DNA of 34,988 nt from contig JAZRVS010000030.1 in the NCBI GenBank assembly GCA_045599365.1, positions 1 through 34,988 of the forward strand. Reading direction: 5' to 3'. Below are positions 1 through 8,254 of this stretch, one piece after another. The position numbers and the translations under genes are program-made. The first letter of the stretch is position 1; each line of letters starts with the position of its first letter. The notes under the pieces were generated by a model that was not told the origin of the DNA, made no database searches, and saw only the letters and a list, made by a program, of their open reading frames with translations. Origin of the DNA: UBA1715 sp045599365. Lineage in GTDB: Bacteria > Bacteroidota > Bacteroidia > Bacteroidales > UBA1715.

Positions 1-3000
1 GATTGACTTTCGGCAAACAAATTTTTGTCAACTGCTTTGGCCGCAGTCAATGCAGATTGCAATGCCTCAACAGTTGCAGTTGTGTAACTTGCAGTTTCTA
101 TTGCTTCAGCATCGGCAATTGCTTTATTTAATGCAGTATAATCAGCTTTACCTTTCTCTGTGTATTGAGCTTTTACTGTCAAATCGGAAGTAACATTTGT
201 AAAATCCTTGTCCCAACCTGAGAATGTATAACCTTCGCGAGTCGGTTCAGTTGGTGCTGTAGCATCTTTACCTTCTACAACAGTTTGCTTGCTAATTTCG
301 AAATCATCATAATCGACAAATGTTACCGTATATTCCTTTATATCCTTTGCATTCGCATGTAAGAACAAAACTATTGTACTATCACATCCTTGCTTTGATT
401 TTACTGTCAATTCATTTTCAGAATCGCCTCCTGCAGATGGAGTTATAGAGAATCCATATTTAGAATATACAGTACCAACCGTAGTTGTATCGTAGATTTT
501 CGTACGATTATCCCAACCAGACATATCGTCAAGAGTAATAACACGAGAATCGTTCATAATAGTATTCCAATCTGATTTTTTATTATGATTGTCGGAAGTT
601 ACATAATCTCCGTACCAAGGCATAAACCACGACCACAAAGCGCCATCGTTGTCCATATTTTCAGGATAAGGAACTGCACCATTTTCTGCTAATGTTATGA
701 TTTTTTTGCCAGAAGTTTGTTTTGCCAAAGCCTCATAATCACAAACGAGAGACGAATGATTATATGTTGCACCTTCACCATAGTAGAAATCACGACCAAC
801 AACATCTACAAACTCATCACCTGGATACCAATCAGCGTCAGTTCCATCGGAGTTCCAAACCCAAATCAAATTGTGAAGACCATGATAATTAACCAAACGA
901 TCAAAAATCAATTTATACAATTGTTTGTATGCCGTAGCACCTTTTGAGCCCCACCAGAACCACGCACCGCTTGCCTCGTGAACTGGACGCCACAAGACAG
1001 AAACGCCCTCACATTGTAATTGTTGCAAATAACCAGCAATTACATCAATGTCTTTTACAATATTCTTGTATTCTGTAGAATTTGTATTCCAAGCCGAACA
1101 AGAAGAATTTGTGAAAGCATTTGTTAAATTAAAATCACACTTTTCTGTATAAAAATCATCTCCATTTTGATTAGGATCTCTCCAGTGCCATGAGAATGTT
1201 GGAATACCACCCTCATCCCACAATTCTTTTGCCATTGCAATTATTGCAGTTGTATATGCTTTCTGCCAATCATTCGTTGAATTTTTACCCGTTGAGTGCA
1301 TAAAGTCAAAACCAACAATAGCTGGATATTTTCCTGTATTTGTTTTTATATACGAAACTTCTGCTTGACTTGCAAGTGGCAAAGCATCGTAGTTATTCAA
1401 CACGTCAAGCGTCATAACGCCACTGATAGATTTTTTGCCAAAATTATCTTTCAAAAACTCATAAATTTCTGCAGCTGCAGGTTGAGGATTTGGCGTAACA
1501 AGAGCTTCGTTGATGTTGAATGACGTTCTTTCATACGTGCTAATTTCAATATAATCAATATCGACATAACCCCAAGATTTTTCCAATCCGATAGTGTTTG
1601 CACCAGCATTTAACACTACACATGCGTCAACCGATGCAAAAGTTGGATTTGAAGTACCTGATTGATTGAAAGCAACAGTACCAACTTGCGAGCCATTTAT
1701 AGTCAAGAATTGTGCTTTATAATCTTCCGTTAATGAATATGCAATCTTAACATTGTACATACCTGCGTTTGTAACATTCACATTAAACGTAAGTTTACCT
1801 TCCTGCATTCTTACATATTTTCCACCTGAAGCAGAACCATTTGAAGAAACGGAAGCACCGTTTGCAATCGTAGCATTTTCGGCCTCATACTTTGATTCCG
1901 AATCGTTTTGATTATATTTTGCTTTTACAACAATATCTTCTGTAACATTATCAAACTCTGTATCCCAACCAACAAATGTATATCCACTTCGTGTTGGGTC
2001 TGTTGGTGCTGTTGCTGCATTACCATATTCTACCGTTTGCTCTTTCAATGTTGAACCATCGTAGTCAACGAAAGTAACTTTATAAGTGTTAATCTCATAT
2101 ACAGCAGTTACGACAAGGTTTTCTGTGACATTCGTAAAATCTGTATCCCATTCTTTGAACGTATAGCCAGTACGTGTTGGTTTGGTTGGTGCAGTTGCAG
2201 ATTCACCTTCTTCAACCTCTTCAGATTTTAATTCGTCGCCATTGTAATCTTTAAAGACTACTGTGTATGTTGTTGCAGATTCTTCAATAGTGATAGTTAC
2301 ATCATAAATCTTACAATCTATCAAAGTTTTGAAAGTTGTATCTTTCGTGTATTCCACCTCGTTGAACACAACAGGCGATGGGCCATTCAAATTTTCTTCT
2401 ATCACTTCGGGACAAGGTTTGTAAATCTTGAAATAGCCTGCAGTGTGAAGCATTCCCAAGAAATACACCAAACCATTATAATATCTGTACAAGCCAGATG
2501 GTGTTTGAGTTTCCCACAAACGCTGTACATACGTTTTCCCCAACGATTCGTTGTTGCGTAAAGCCAAAACTGCTGCACCATTAGAGCCATGCATTGCTTG
2601 ATTGTAACCTCCATCGGCATTTGAACCATCCCAGTTAAAATATCCGTGTGCGAAATTGTCTTTTTTAAAGAAACTCAATGTGCGTTCCGTCATTGCGAGT
2701 TGTTTACTATCAACGGCGAACCAGTTATAGTCCATGCCGACATTCATAGCAGAACGACAAGCATCATATTGGTAGCGTTCGGTATTATATCCTGCCCAAC
2801 TTGGTTTATATGGTTGTCCCTCATACGAACTATAGTCAGGATACAAACCAGACGTTGAATGACATGATTTTTGCAACAAAGTACGCGCTGCCGCCGGTGT
2901 TTGGGCCCAAAAATCTTTATTTGTATTTGACCAACGAGCCCACAATTCCAAGAAACCAGGCAAATTATACGATGGGTCTGTAAAATCGTATGAAGTTTCT

Positions 3001-5198
3001 CCAAATGTTACTATATGATTACTATAGTTGAATATTGGACATACTTGACCAGCACTTCTACCACTCTTATTCAATATGCATTTTGCTAAATATTGTGCTT
3101 CTTCTTCATAGTTTACACTACCATCATTTCCCCAACGGTGTGAAGCGAACCACAATGCAGTCAAGAAATACATTTCACCATCAGGTGCACACGAAGAACC
3201 TTTTATACTACCATCGGTATTACATTGCCATGCAAAAAGTCCCTCACGTTGATCTCCCTTTTTGTACTGCATATATTTCTTTGCCCAACGCCAAATTTTA
3301 TCAAATTTGTCTTGATCGCCCATTTGAACGCAAATCATCATTCCATATGACATACCTTCAGTACGAACATCCTTGCTATCAGGCGCGTATATATATGCCA
3401 TATCGCTGCCTACTTCATAATATACTGTCTTACCATTATTTTCTTTATCTCCAACATTTTCTTTTGGGTTAAATAATTGGTTGAAGACACTTTTTACTTT
3501 TTGGTCAACCTCCGCTTGTGTCTTACCAAGATAGGTAACAAATAGATTTGGATATTCTCCCGTGAAATAGGCACCCGTCGTTACTTCCTCACCTTCAAGA
3601 GCATCACAACTTGGACCGACATAAGCTTTGTCGATAAAATATTTTGATATGTCCCCAGTGATATCTACATCATACGAAGGATTCTCTCCAGGGTCATCTT
3701 CTTGACTGGAAGTGTTTTCGTAACTAAAAGACACTTTGTCTATCGTTACGCAACCATCGGCGCCACCAATACAGAACGTCAGTTTTGAATCGGAAGCGAC
3801 ATCAGACGGAGCCACAATAGTTTCCTCAAAAGTTTGAGAAGTAGTAGTTAGATTATATTCCTTATAAAAATACGTATCGTAATCGGCTGCAATTTTTTGT
3901 ACCATTACATACAATGGTCGTGAAGTTGATGCTTTTGCAGAAAAAGACAATGTATATGTTACACCACCTTCTAAAGCAACATTTTGAAATGCTTGAATAT
4001 GCCAATTTTCTGTTCCTGAATTCCCATTAGGACACAATTGAGCAGCATTTGAACCAGACATTCCCGCAGAGGTTGAGACCGTGAAATTACATTTTGCATC
4101 ACCACCTACTTGCGTTTGCCAATAGCTTGTCCCATCGTCAAATTCGCCATTTTCAATAAGTTCAACTATTTTGCTTTCTATAATTTCTCCGCCTTCTTCG
4201 GTATATTCACTTTCACGATTTTCCAAATAATACGTTTTACCTGGAATTACATCAAACTGCGCATACGTCTTTCCACCAGAAGTGATTGTTTTTACTGCAA
4301 TATCTTTCCCATCCAACGAAGCAGCAAAGTTTGTCCAGCCATTAGGCATCTCGCGACGGATGGTAATAGGATAATTATATGTAACTATTGAACTTGTAAT
4401 ATTTACAGTTGGAGACAATTTCAATTTAGAAGATTCTGTTGTCTCTGAAATTGAAAGGGCATCACGTTCTTTTGCATACAATATAGCATTACGAAATGTT
4501 GTCATCCAAATTTTCTCGTCATTATCATGTACATAACTCAAAACTTGCTCAACAAGACTGGAAGATAATGGAGAATAACCACTTCCATTATCAATTTCGT
4601 GAACTAAAAAGACTACCCATCCTTTTTTATTTATTGCTTGACTGAACGCATTTTTGAAAGAATTCAAATCGTTATAAGAACCTTCTGAGCCACAAATCAA
4701 AGAACCAATTTGATAGTAATTGCTCGGTGTTGAGCCTTCAACCTGACCATTACAAATACGTCCTCCAATGTAATATTTAGCCAATTCCGTTTCTGACGGC
4801 TCGTTACAATTAGGATATGTAATTGTGTTACAATCTTGCCCAGAAATATTCTGATTAATAATATCCTTTGATTCCTTTATTTCGTCGTTAGACATAGTAC
4901 CACCATGACTCACAGAATGACTACCTACCTCATGTCCATTTTTTACTCTTTTTTGGAACACAGACCAATCACTAACCCATGATGTTGGTGGATAAAAACT
5001 TGCTTTATAACCATATTTATCAAATTTTTCGACTGCCGTAGCCTGATTTGCACAACCATCGTCAAATGTGAATGTGGCTGCAGAGGTACGGAAACCAGAC
5101 CATGTGCCGACCGTATAACCCGTCGCAATTGACTGAGAAAATGATTGAAGCGTAAAGATTAATGCAAAAATCCAAAGAATAAATTTTTTCACCTTCAT
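1..5198 (-). CDS. Giant secreted multi-domain hemicellulase, CE4-CBM-GH8-CBM-GH26 (C-terminus outside window)
   Basis: The frame is open from the ATG at 5198 to the left edge, giving at least 1,732 residues. A signal peptide spans residues 1-22. Residues 40-240 are a CE4/NodB-type deacetylase with TFDDG (44-48), HEVGSHSVSH (89-98) and a C-terminal His at 200. A CBM4/9-like sandwich covers about 345-490. A GH8 domain covers about 516-930, with TEGMSYGM carrying the likely acid E614 and YDACR carrying the likely base D812; it most resembles reducing-end exo-oligoxylanases. Two InlB/Listeria-Bacteroides repeats lie at about 973-1096 and a CBM35/6-like domain at about 1098-1218. GH26 covers about 1225-1553, with acid/base E1408 (RPVHEASG) and nucleophile E1505 (LAENGAVP). 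A third InlB-type repeat (1624-1676) and a FIVAR-like helical segment follow. I infer secreted attack on acetylated xylan/mannan-type polymers. An alternative start lies three codons upstream at 5207. Domain calls are firm for GH8, GH26 and CE4; substrates are inferred. Confidence 0.9.
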   Translation of the reverse strand, partial: MKVKKFILWIFALIFTLQSFSQSIATGYTVGTWSGFRTSAATFTFDDGCANQATAVEKFDKYGYKASFYPPTSWVSDWSVFQKRVKNGHEVGSHSVSHGGTMSNDEIKESKDIINQNISGQDCNTITYPNCNEPSETELAKYYIGGRICNGQVEGSTPSNYYQIGSLICGSEGSYNDLNSFKNAFSQAINKKGWVVFLVHEIDNGSGYSPLSSSLVEQVLSYVHDNDEKIWMTTFRNAILYAKERDALSISETTESSKLKLSPTVNITSSIVTYNYPITIRREMPNGWTNFAASLDGKDIAVKTITSGGKTYAQFDVIPGKTYYLENRESEYTEEGGEIIESKIVELIENGEFDDGTSYWQTQVGGDAKCNFTVSTSAGMSGSNAAQLCPNGNSGTENWHIQAFQNVALEGGVTYTLSFSAKASTSRPLYVMVQKIAADYDTYFYKEYNLTTTSQTFEETIVAPSDVASDSKLTFCIGGADGCVTIDKVSFSYENTSSQEDDPGENPSYDVDITGDISKYFIDKAYVGPSCDALEGEEVTTGAYFTGEYPNLFVTYLGKTQAEVDQKVKSVFNQLFNPKENVGDKENNGKTVYYEVGSDMAYIYAPDSKDVRTEGMSYGMMICVQMGDQDKFDKIWRWAKKYMQYKKGDQREGLFAWQCNTDGSIKGSSCAPDGEMYFLTALWFASHRWGNDGSVNYEEEAQYLAKCILNKSGRSAGQVCPIFNYSNHIVTFGETSYDFTDPSYNLPGFLELWARWSNTNKDFWAQTPAAARTLLQKSCHSTSGLYPDYSSYEGQPYKPSWAGYNTERYQYDACRSAMNVGMDYNWFAVDSKQLAMTERTLSFFKKDNFAHGYFNWDGSNADGGYNQAMHGSNGAAVLALRNNESLGKTYVQRLWETQTPSGLYRYYNGLVYFLGMLHTAGYFKIYKPCPEVIEENLNGPSPVVFNEVEYTKDTTFKTLIDCKIYDVTITIEESATTYTVVFKDYNGDELKSEEVEEGESATAPTKPTRTGYTFKEWDTDFTNVTENLVVTAVYEINTYKVTFVDYDGSTLKEQTVEYGNAATAPTDPTRSGYTFVGWDTEFDNVTEDIVVKAKYNQNDSESKYEAENATIANGASVSSNGSASGGKYVRMQEGKLTFNVNVTNAGMYNVKIAYSLTEDYKAQFLTINGSQVGTVAFNQSGTSNPTFASVDACVVLNAGANTIGLEKSWGYVDIDYIEISTYERTSFNINEALVTPNPQPAAAEIYEFLKDNFGKKSISGVMTLDVLNNYDALPLASQAEVSYIKTNTGKYPAIVGFDFMHSTGKNSTNDWQKAYTTAIIAMAKELWDEGGIPTFSWHWRDPNQNGDDFYTEKCDFNLTNAFTNSSCSAWNTNSTEYKNIVKDIDVIAGYLQQLQCEGVSVLWRPVHEASGAWFWWGSKGATAYKQLYKLIFDRLVNYHGLHNLIWVWNSDGTDADWYPGDEFVDVVGRDFYYGEGATYNHSSLVCDYEALAKQTSGKKIITLAENGAVPYPENMDNDGALWSWFMPWYGDYVTSDNHNKKSDWNTIMNDSRVITLDDMSGWDNRTKIYDTTTVGTVYSKYGFSITPSAGGDSENELTVKSKQGCDSTIVLFLHANAKDIKEYTVTFVDYDDFEISKQTVVEGKDATAPTEPTREGYTFSGWDKDFTNVTSDLTVKAQYTEKGKADYTALNKAIADAEAIETASYTTATVEALQSALTAAKAVDKNLFAESQ

Positions 5199-5215
5199 AT
5201 TACACATTTTATAGG

Positions 5216-5240
5216 GTTAAAAAACTATCCAAAGATAGTT
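5216..5240 (-). terminator. Hairpin with T-run, possible terminator or operator
   Basis: A perfect 7-bp stem AACTATC-CAAA-GATAGTT (5223-5240) is followed on the minus strand by six T (complement of 5219-5224). It lies about 80 nt past the stop of the membrane-protein gene, so it could end that transcript. It also sits exactly over the -7 box of the next gene, so it could instead be an operator or the first structure in that leader. Confidence 0.4.
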
Positions 5241-5261
5241 CTTTTTAATGTAGAACGCAAA
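5230..5261 (-). promoter_or_regulatory. Bacteroidota-type promoter of the giant hemicellulase gene
   Basis: On the minus strand a -7 box TATCTTTG (5230-5237) matches TAnnTTTG, and a TTTG -33 box (5258-5261) lies 20 nt upstream. It would give a leader of about 25 nt before the ATG. The -7 box overlaps the left side of the hairpin at 5223-5240. Confidence 0.5.
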
Positions 5262-5292
5262 TATGTAATGCATTGATTTCCAAATACTTGTT

Positions 5293-5311
5293 TAGTGTTT
5301 ATCTGACACTA
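5293..5311 (-). terminator. Stem-loop just past the membrane-protein gene
   Basis: The inverted repeat TAGTGT-ttatctg-ACACTA ends 8 nt beyond the stop codon at 5319. It has no T-run, so it may be a 3'-end stabilising stem rather than a true terminator. Confidence 0.3.
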
Positions 5312-5318
5312 TTTTATT

Positions 5319-6656
5319 TTATTCGTCGTCATTTTCATATTTTTTTTGCTGGAAATGCAACTGAAACAAAATAAAAACGAAAAACGGGAGAAGAATTATT
5401 CGGTATCTTACCAACGCACCAAAATTAGCAATAGTAAGACCAATAAAGAAAGCAAAAGCGATAACAAAAATCAACAAACTAAACAATAAGTTATCCTCTA
5501 CAAACAACCTAAAAAATCGCGTTCTCATCTTTACCAGCAACAACAATGTAAAAAACAACACTATTAAGTTTTCCAACGAAGACATCAACATAAAAGGCGT
5601 TCTTGCTTCCCACAAAAACGGGCGATACAACCCCGCGATTGTTGCTTGTGGCAATTTCTTTAACATACCCGATATGGAAGCGTCAAACGGACCTATGTCA
5701 AAACTATTCGACCCATAGTAATCGCGTTTCAAGTCATCTTGAATAATCACCGCTTGTTCCATCATTGAACCAACCGTTGCATATTTCCCCTCAGCAACAT
5801 TTCCCATATTATCCACGAAAACAGCAAAAATTGAAACAATAACAATTAAAACTATTGGGAAAAAAGCAAATCGAGCGACTTTATTTTCAAACTTTCTTAA
5901 CCAATTTAATCCTATCCATGCAATACTTGTCGCAAAAACGGTGTAAAATGAATATGGTCTAATTGACGTTAATACATACGCCCAAAAGAGGTATCGAATG
6001 AGATTTCTAAAAACTTTTCTTTTCCGCATAAATATCATCCACACGGAATAATAAATTGCGAAAACGCCAACCATACACCAAACATCTTTTAATAATCCCG
6101 ATCCCCAAAAACAAACAGAAGGAATATAAAAAAGTGCAATAGCTGAAAATTTAGCACTTTTAGGATACAATTTAACGACCATTTGATAGAATCTCCACGT
6201 TGGAATAAATAAAAAGAAATCCATCACAATGGTCATTCCTAAATATGAACCGCAGCCAAGTATATAAAATGGAACTGAAAAACGGCAAACTGCCCAAGAA
6301 TTTGCATCTTTAAAATACGTTGGCCATCCAGTGTATCCATCAAAAAGAGAACGTATTTCTGGAGAACGATCTCCACCCATCAATTGTAAGAAAGCACCAA
6401 AATTTTTAGATGCCATTTTTACAATACAACGAGTTCCCGTAAAATAATATTCCGTGTCCCCACCATCGTAATAAAAGATGTAAACACACGCGAACAAAAA
6501 ACCGCAAAAAATCTTTATAAATAACGCTCGGACATAGTGAGAATAATACGCAAACGTATCAATATTTTTTTCTTGCTTATTGTGTGCGTACAGGTATATG
6601 ATGAAAAGCAACACCAACACAACAATAAAATCATATACTGATACTAATTCACGCAT
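5319..6656 (-). CDS. Polytopic inner-membrane protein, possibly polysaccharide polymerase-like
   Basis: The product is 445 residues with about ten hydrophobic segments, the first at about 8-24 and the last near 415-435, and a short basic/acidic tail. No catalytic motif is certain. Visible conserved-looking features are SVCFWGSGLLKD in the middle, an RPYSF segment in the next loop, and GLYRPFLWEARTP before a late membrane helix. This pattern of many helices with Arg-bearing loops is what Wzy/EpsG-like glycan polymerases of Bacteroidota look like, but this is resemblance only and I do not recognise the family. It stands alone: the next gene on the same strand is the giant hemicellulase, behind its own promoter, and the gene before it is queD. 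It could equally be a transporter-like or gliding-associated protein. Confidence 0.75.
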   Translation of the reverse strand: MRELVSVYDFIVVLVLLFIIYLYAHNKQEKNIDTFAYYSHYVRALFIKIFCGFLFACVYIFYYDGGDTEYYFTGTRCIVKMASKNFGAFLQLMGGDRSPEIRSLFDGYTGWPTYFKDANSWAVCRFSVPFYILGCGSYLGMTIVMDFFLFIPTWRFYQMVVKLYPKSAKFSAIALFYIPSVCFWGSGLLKDVWCMVGVFAIYYSVWMIFMRKRKVFRNLIRYLFWAYVLTSIRPYSFYTVFATSIAWIGLNWLRKFENKVARFAFFPIVLIVIVSIFAVFVDNMGNVAEGKYATVGSMMEQAVIIQDDLKRDYYGSNSFDIGPFDASISGMLKKLPQATIAGLYRPFLWEARTPFMLMSSLENLIVLFFTLLLLVKMRTRFFRLFVEDNLLFSLLIFVIAFAFFIGLTIANFGALVRYRIILLPFFVFILFQLHFQQKKYENDDE

Positions 6657-6691
6657 ACGAAATAACTAAGAATTACGAATCACATAGTATT

Positions 6692-6719
6692 TAATTCTTA
6701 ATTCTTACTTCTTAATTAT
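6692..6719. repeat. Short heptanucleotide repeat (taattct type)
   Basis: Four degenerate 7-bp units read taattct, taattct, tacttct, taattat, running into the 3' end of queD. The heptad is the same kind as in the long array at 14531-14660. Confidence 0.6.
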
Positions 6720-7167
6720 TAACCTCATTGTCTTCCCTATTCCATTCAGCAAATGACGTTGGTGTTTCCCACAAACGAACTGAATGTAACCTAACTGAAT
6801 TAGGAAGTTTTTCTTGTATTGTTTCCGCAATATAGATTGTCATATTTTCACAAGTTGGTTGAAAAGGAACTTCAATAAATTTCCCTTCCTCTTGATACAT
6901 AGAAAGACAACCAAAATTAAATCCCGTTGGCGCAACTATTGCATGGTCAAACCGATCAACAATAGGGATTTGCACAGCTTTTTTCAAATCGCTAAAATCA
7001 AGAACCATACCACATTTTGAAGAAGATTTATCCCCACAAGGATATCCTATCAAAGTTACTTGTAACTTATATGTGTGTCCATGAATATTTCGACATTTCC
7101 CATCGTACTGCGGAAGTACGTGAGCCATATCGAATACAAATTCTTTAGTGATTCTAATCTTTGTCAT
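6712..7167 (-). CDS. queD: 6-carboxy-5,6,7,8-tetrahydropterin synthase / 6-pyruvoyl-tetrahydropterin synthase family (QueD)
   Basis: The 151-residue product carries the full PTPS/QueD site: zinc ligands H16 (FDMAH) and H29/H31 (NIHGHTY), the catalytic Cys C25 (GKCRN), DRFDH later as the catalytic His segment, and ETPTSFAEW near the end holding the pterin-binding Glu. In bacteria this enzyme turns dihydroneopterin triphosphate into 6-carboxytetrahydropterin for queuosine synthesis. No queC or queE is in view. An in-frame ATG at 7209 would add 14 residues translated through the terminator hairpin at 7177-7202, so I choose the ATG at 7167, whose MTKIRITKEF start is typical. The start lies only 3 nt after the T-run of the upstream terminator. 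Confidence 0.9.
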   Translation of the reverse strand: MTKIRITKEFVFDMAHVLPQYDGKCRNIHGHTYKLQVTLIGYPCGDKSSSKCGMVLDFSDLKKAVQIPIVDRFDHAIVAPTGFNFGCLSMYQEEGKFIEVPFQPTCENMTIYIAETIQEKLPNSVRLHSVRLWETPTSFAEWNREDNEVNN

Positions 7168-7170
7168 TAT

Positions 7171-7202
7171 AAAAAATAGAGACGCAATAAATCGCGTCTC
7201 TA
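7171..7202 (-). terminator. Rho-independent terminator after ilvE
   Basis: Read on the minus strand, a 9-bp stem TAGAGACGC/GCGTCTCTA with an 8-nt loop is followed by TTTTTT (complement of 7171-7176). A related stem is found at 17239-17267. Confidence 0.8.
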
Positions 7203-7219
7203 CAATCATTTTGTTATAA

Positions 7220-8239
7220 CTATTCTACAAATGAAATCCAACCAAATGGATCTGCAATATCGCCATATTGTATTCCAACTAATGTTTCATACAATTTAAC
7301 GCATACTTTCCCTGGATTAACTTGATCTCCAAAAGTATATGATTTGTTTTCATCTGGATCAAAAATGGCAGATATTGGAGAAATAACAGCTGCTGTTCCA
7401 CATTCTGCAGCCTCATCACATTCTGCAACTTCAACCAATGGGAATTGACGTTGTTCTACTGTCAAACCAAGAATCTTACCTGCAACATCTTGCAGACTCA
7501 TATTTGTAATAGAAGGCAAAATTGACGTTGATTTTGGCGTGATATATTTATCTCCTTTAATGGCAAAGAAATTTGCAGGACCACACTCATCAATATATTT
7601 CTTTTCTTTTGGATCCAAGTACAATGCTGCGCCGTAACCCATCTCGTGAGATTTGATTGTCATATTCAATGCTGCAGCATAGTTTCCACCAATTTTAACT
7701 GTTCCAGTTCCAAGAGGAGCAGCACGGTCAGAACCACGTTCAACAATAACCTTAATTGGTTTGAAACCACCTTTGTAATATGGTCCAACAGGACTACAAA
7801 ACAAAACCAATAAAACTTCTGTTGAAGCACTAATTCCTAAACGTGGACTAATTCCAATCATCAATGGACGAATGTACAAAGAAGCACCTGTTCCGTATGG
7901 TGGTACGAAATCTGCATTTTCTTTTACCAATGTAAACAACATTTCTTTGAAAAGTTCTGTAGGAACTTCTGGCATTCCAACACGTGCAGCAGAACGATTG
8001 ATACGTTTTGCATTTTCTTCCCATCGGAACAAACGGATTTTTCCGTCTTTTCCACGATATGCTTTCAAGCCTTCGAAACACTCTTGTCCGTAGTGAAGAC
8101 AAGTAGAAGCCATGTGCATGTTAATGTTTTCACTCTCGGAAATTTCCATTTTCCCCCATTTGCCATCGCTATATAGACAGCGAGTATTTGACTTTGTTTT
8201 TAAATACCCAAATGGTAAATTTGCCCAATCTATATCCAT
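7220..8239 (-). CDS. ilvE: Branched-chain amino acid aminotransferase
   Basis: The 339-residue protein is a fold-type IV PLP aminotransferase of the longer BCAT type. It has CLHYGQECFEGLKAY near residue 50, the PLP Lys K182 in VKIGGNYAAALN, the PLP-ring Glu E218 in IDECGPANFF, and ECGTAAVISPI near the C-terminus. It interconverts Leu, Ile and Val with their 2-oxo acids in the cytoplasm. It starts 15 nt after the stop of the cyclase-HD receptor gene on the same strand, and no TAnnTTTG box fits in between, so it may be read from the upstream promoter. That pairing has no obvious metabolic reason. A strong terminator follows. D-amino acid transaminase and aminodeoxychorismate lyase, which share the fold, are shorter and lack these segments. 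Confidence 0.93.
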   Translation of the reverse strand: MDIDWANLPFGYLKTKSNTRCLYSDGKWGKMEISESENINMHMASTCLHYGQECFEGLKAYRGKDGKIRLFRWEENAKRINRSAARVGMPEVPTELFKEMLFTLVKENADFVPPYGTGASLYIRPLMIGISPRLGISASTEVLLVLFCSPVGPYYKGGFKPIKVIVERGSDRAAPLGTGTVKIGGNYAAALNMTIKSHEMGYGAALYLDPKEKKYIDECGPANFFAIKGDKYITPKSTSILPSITNMSLQDVAGKILGLTVEQRQFPLVEVAECDEAAECGTAAVISPISAIFDPDENKSYTFGDQVNPGKVCVKLYETLVGIQYGDIADPFGWISFVE

Positions 8240-8254
8240 AATTTTATATAAAAT

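Noticed and set aside
973..2290. Internalin-like adhesin suggested by InlB B-repeats
   Set aside because: The repeats are spacers between glycosidase and CBM domains; no leucine-rich repeats are present.
3035..3472. Plus-strand frame of 145 codons inside the giant hemicellulase region
   Set aside because: It is antisense to a GH8 domain with full motifs in the minus frame; its translation is low-complexity and matches nothing.
7168..7209. Upstream ATG for queD
   Set aside because: It would be translated through the ilvE terminator hairpin and adds residues foreign to QueD.
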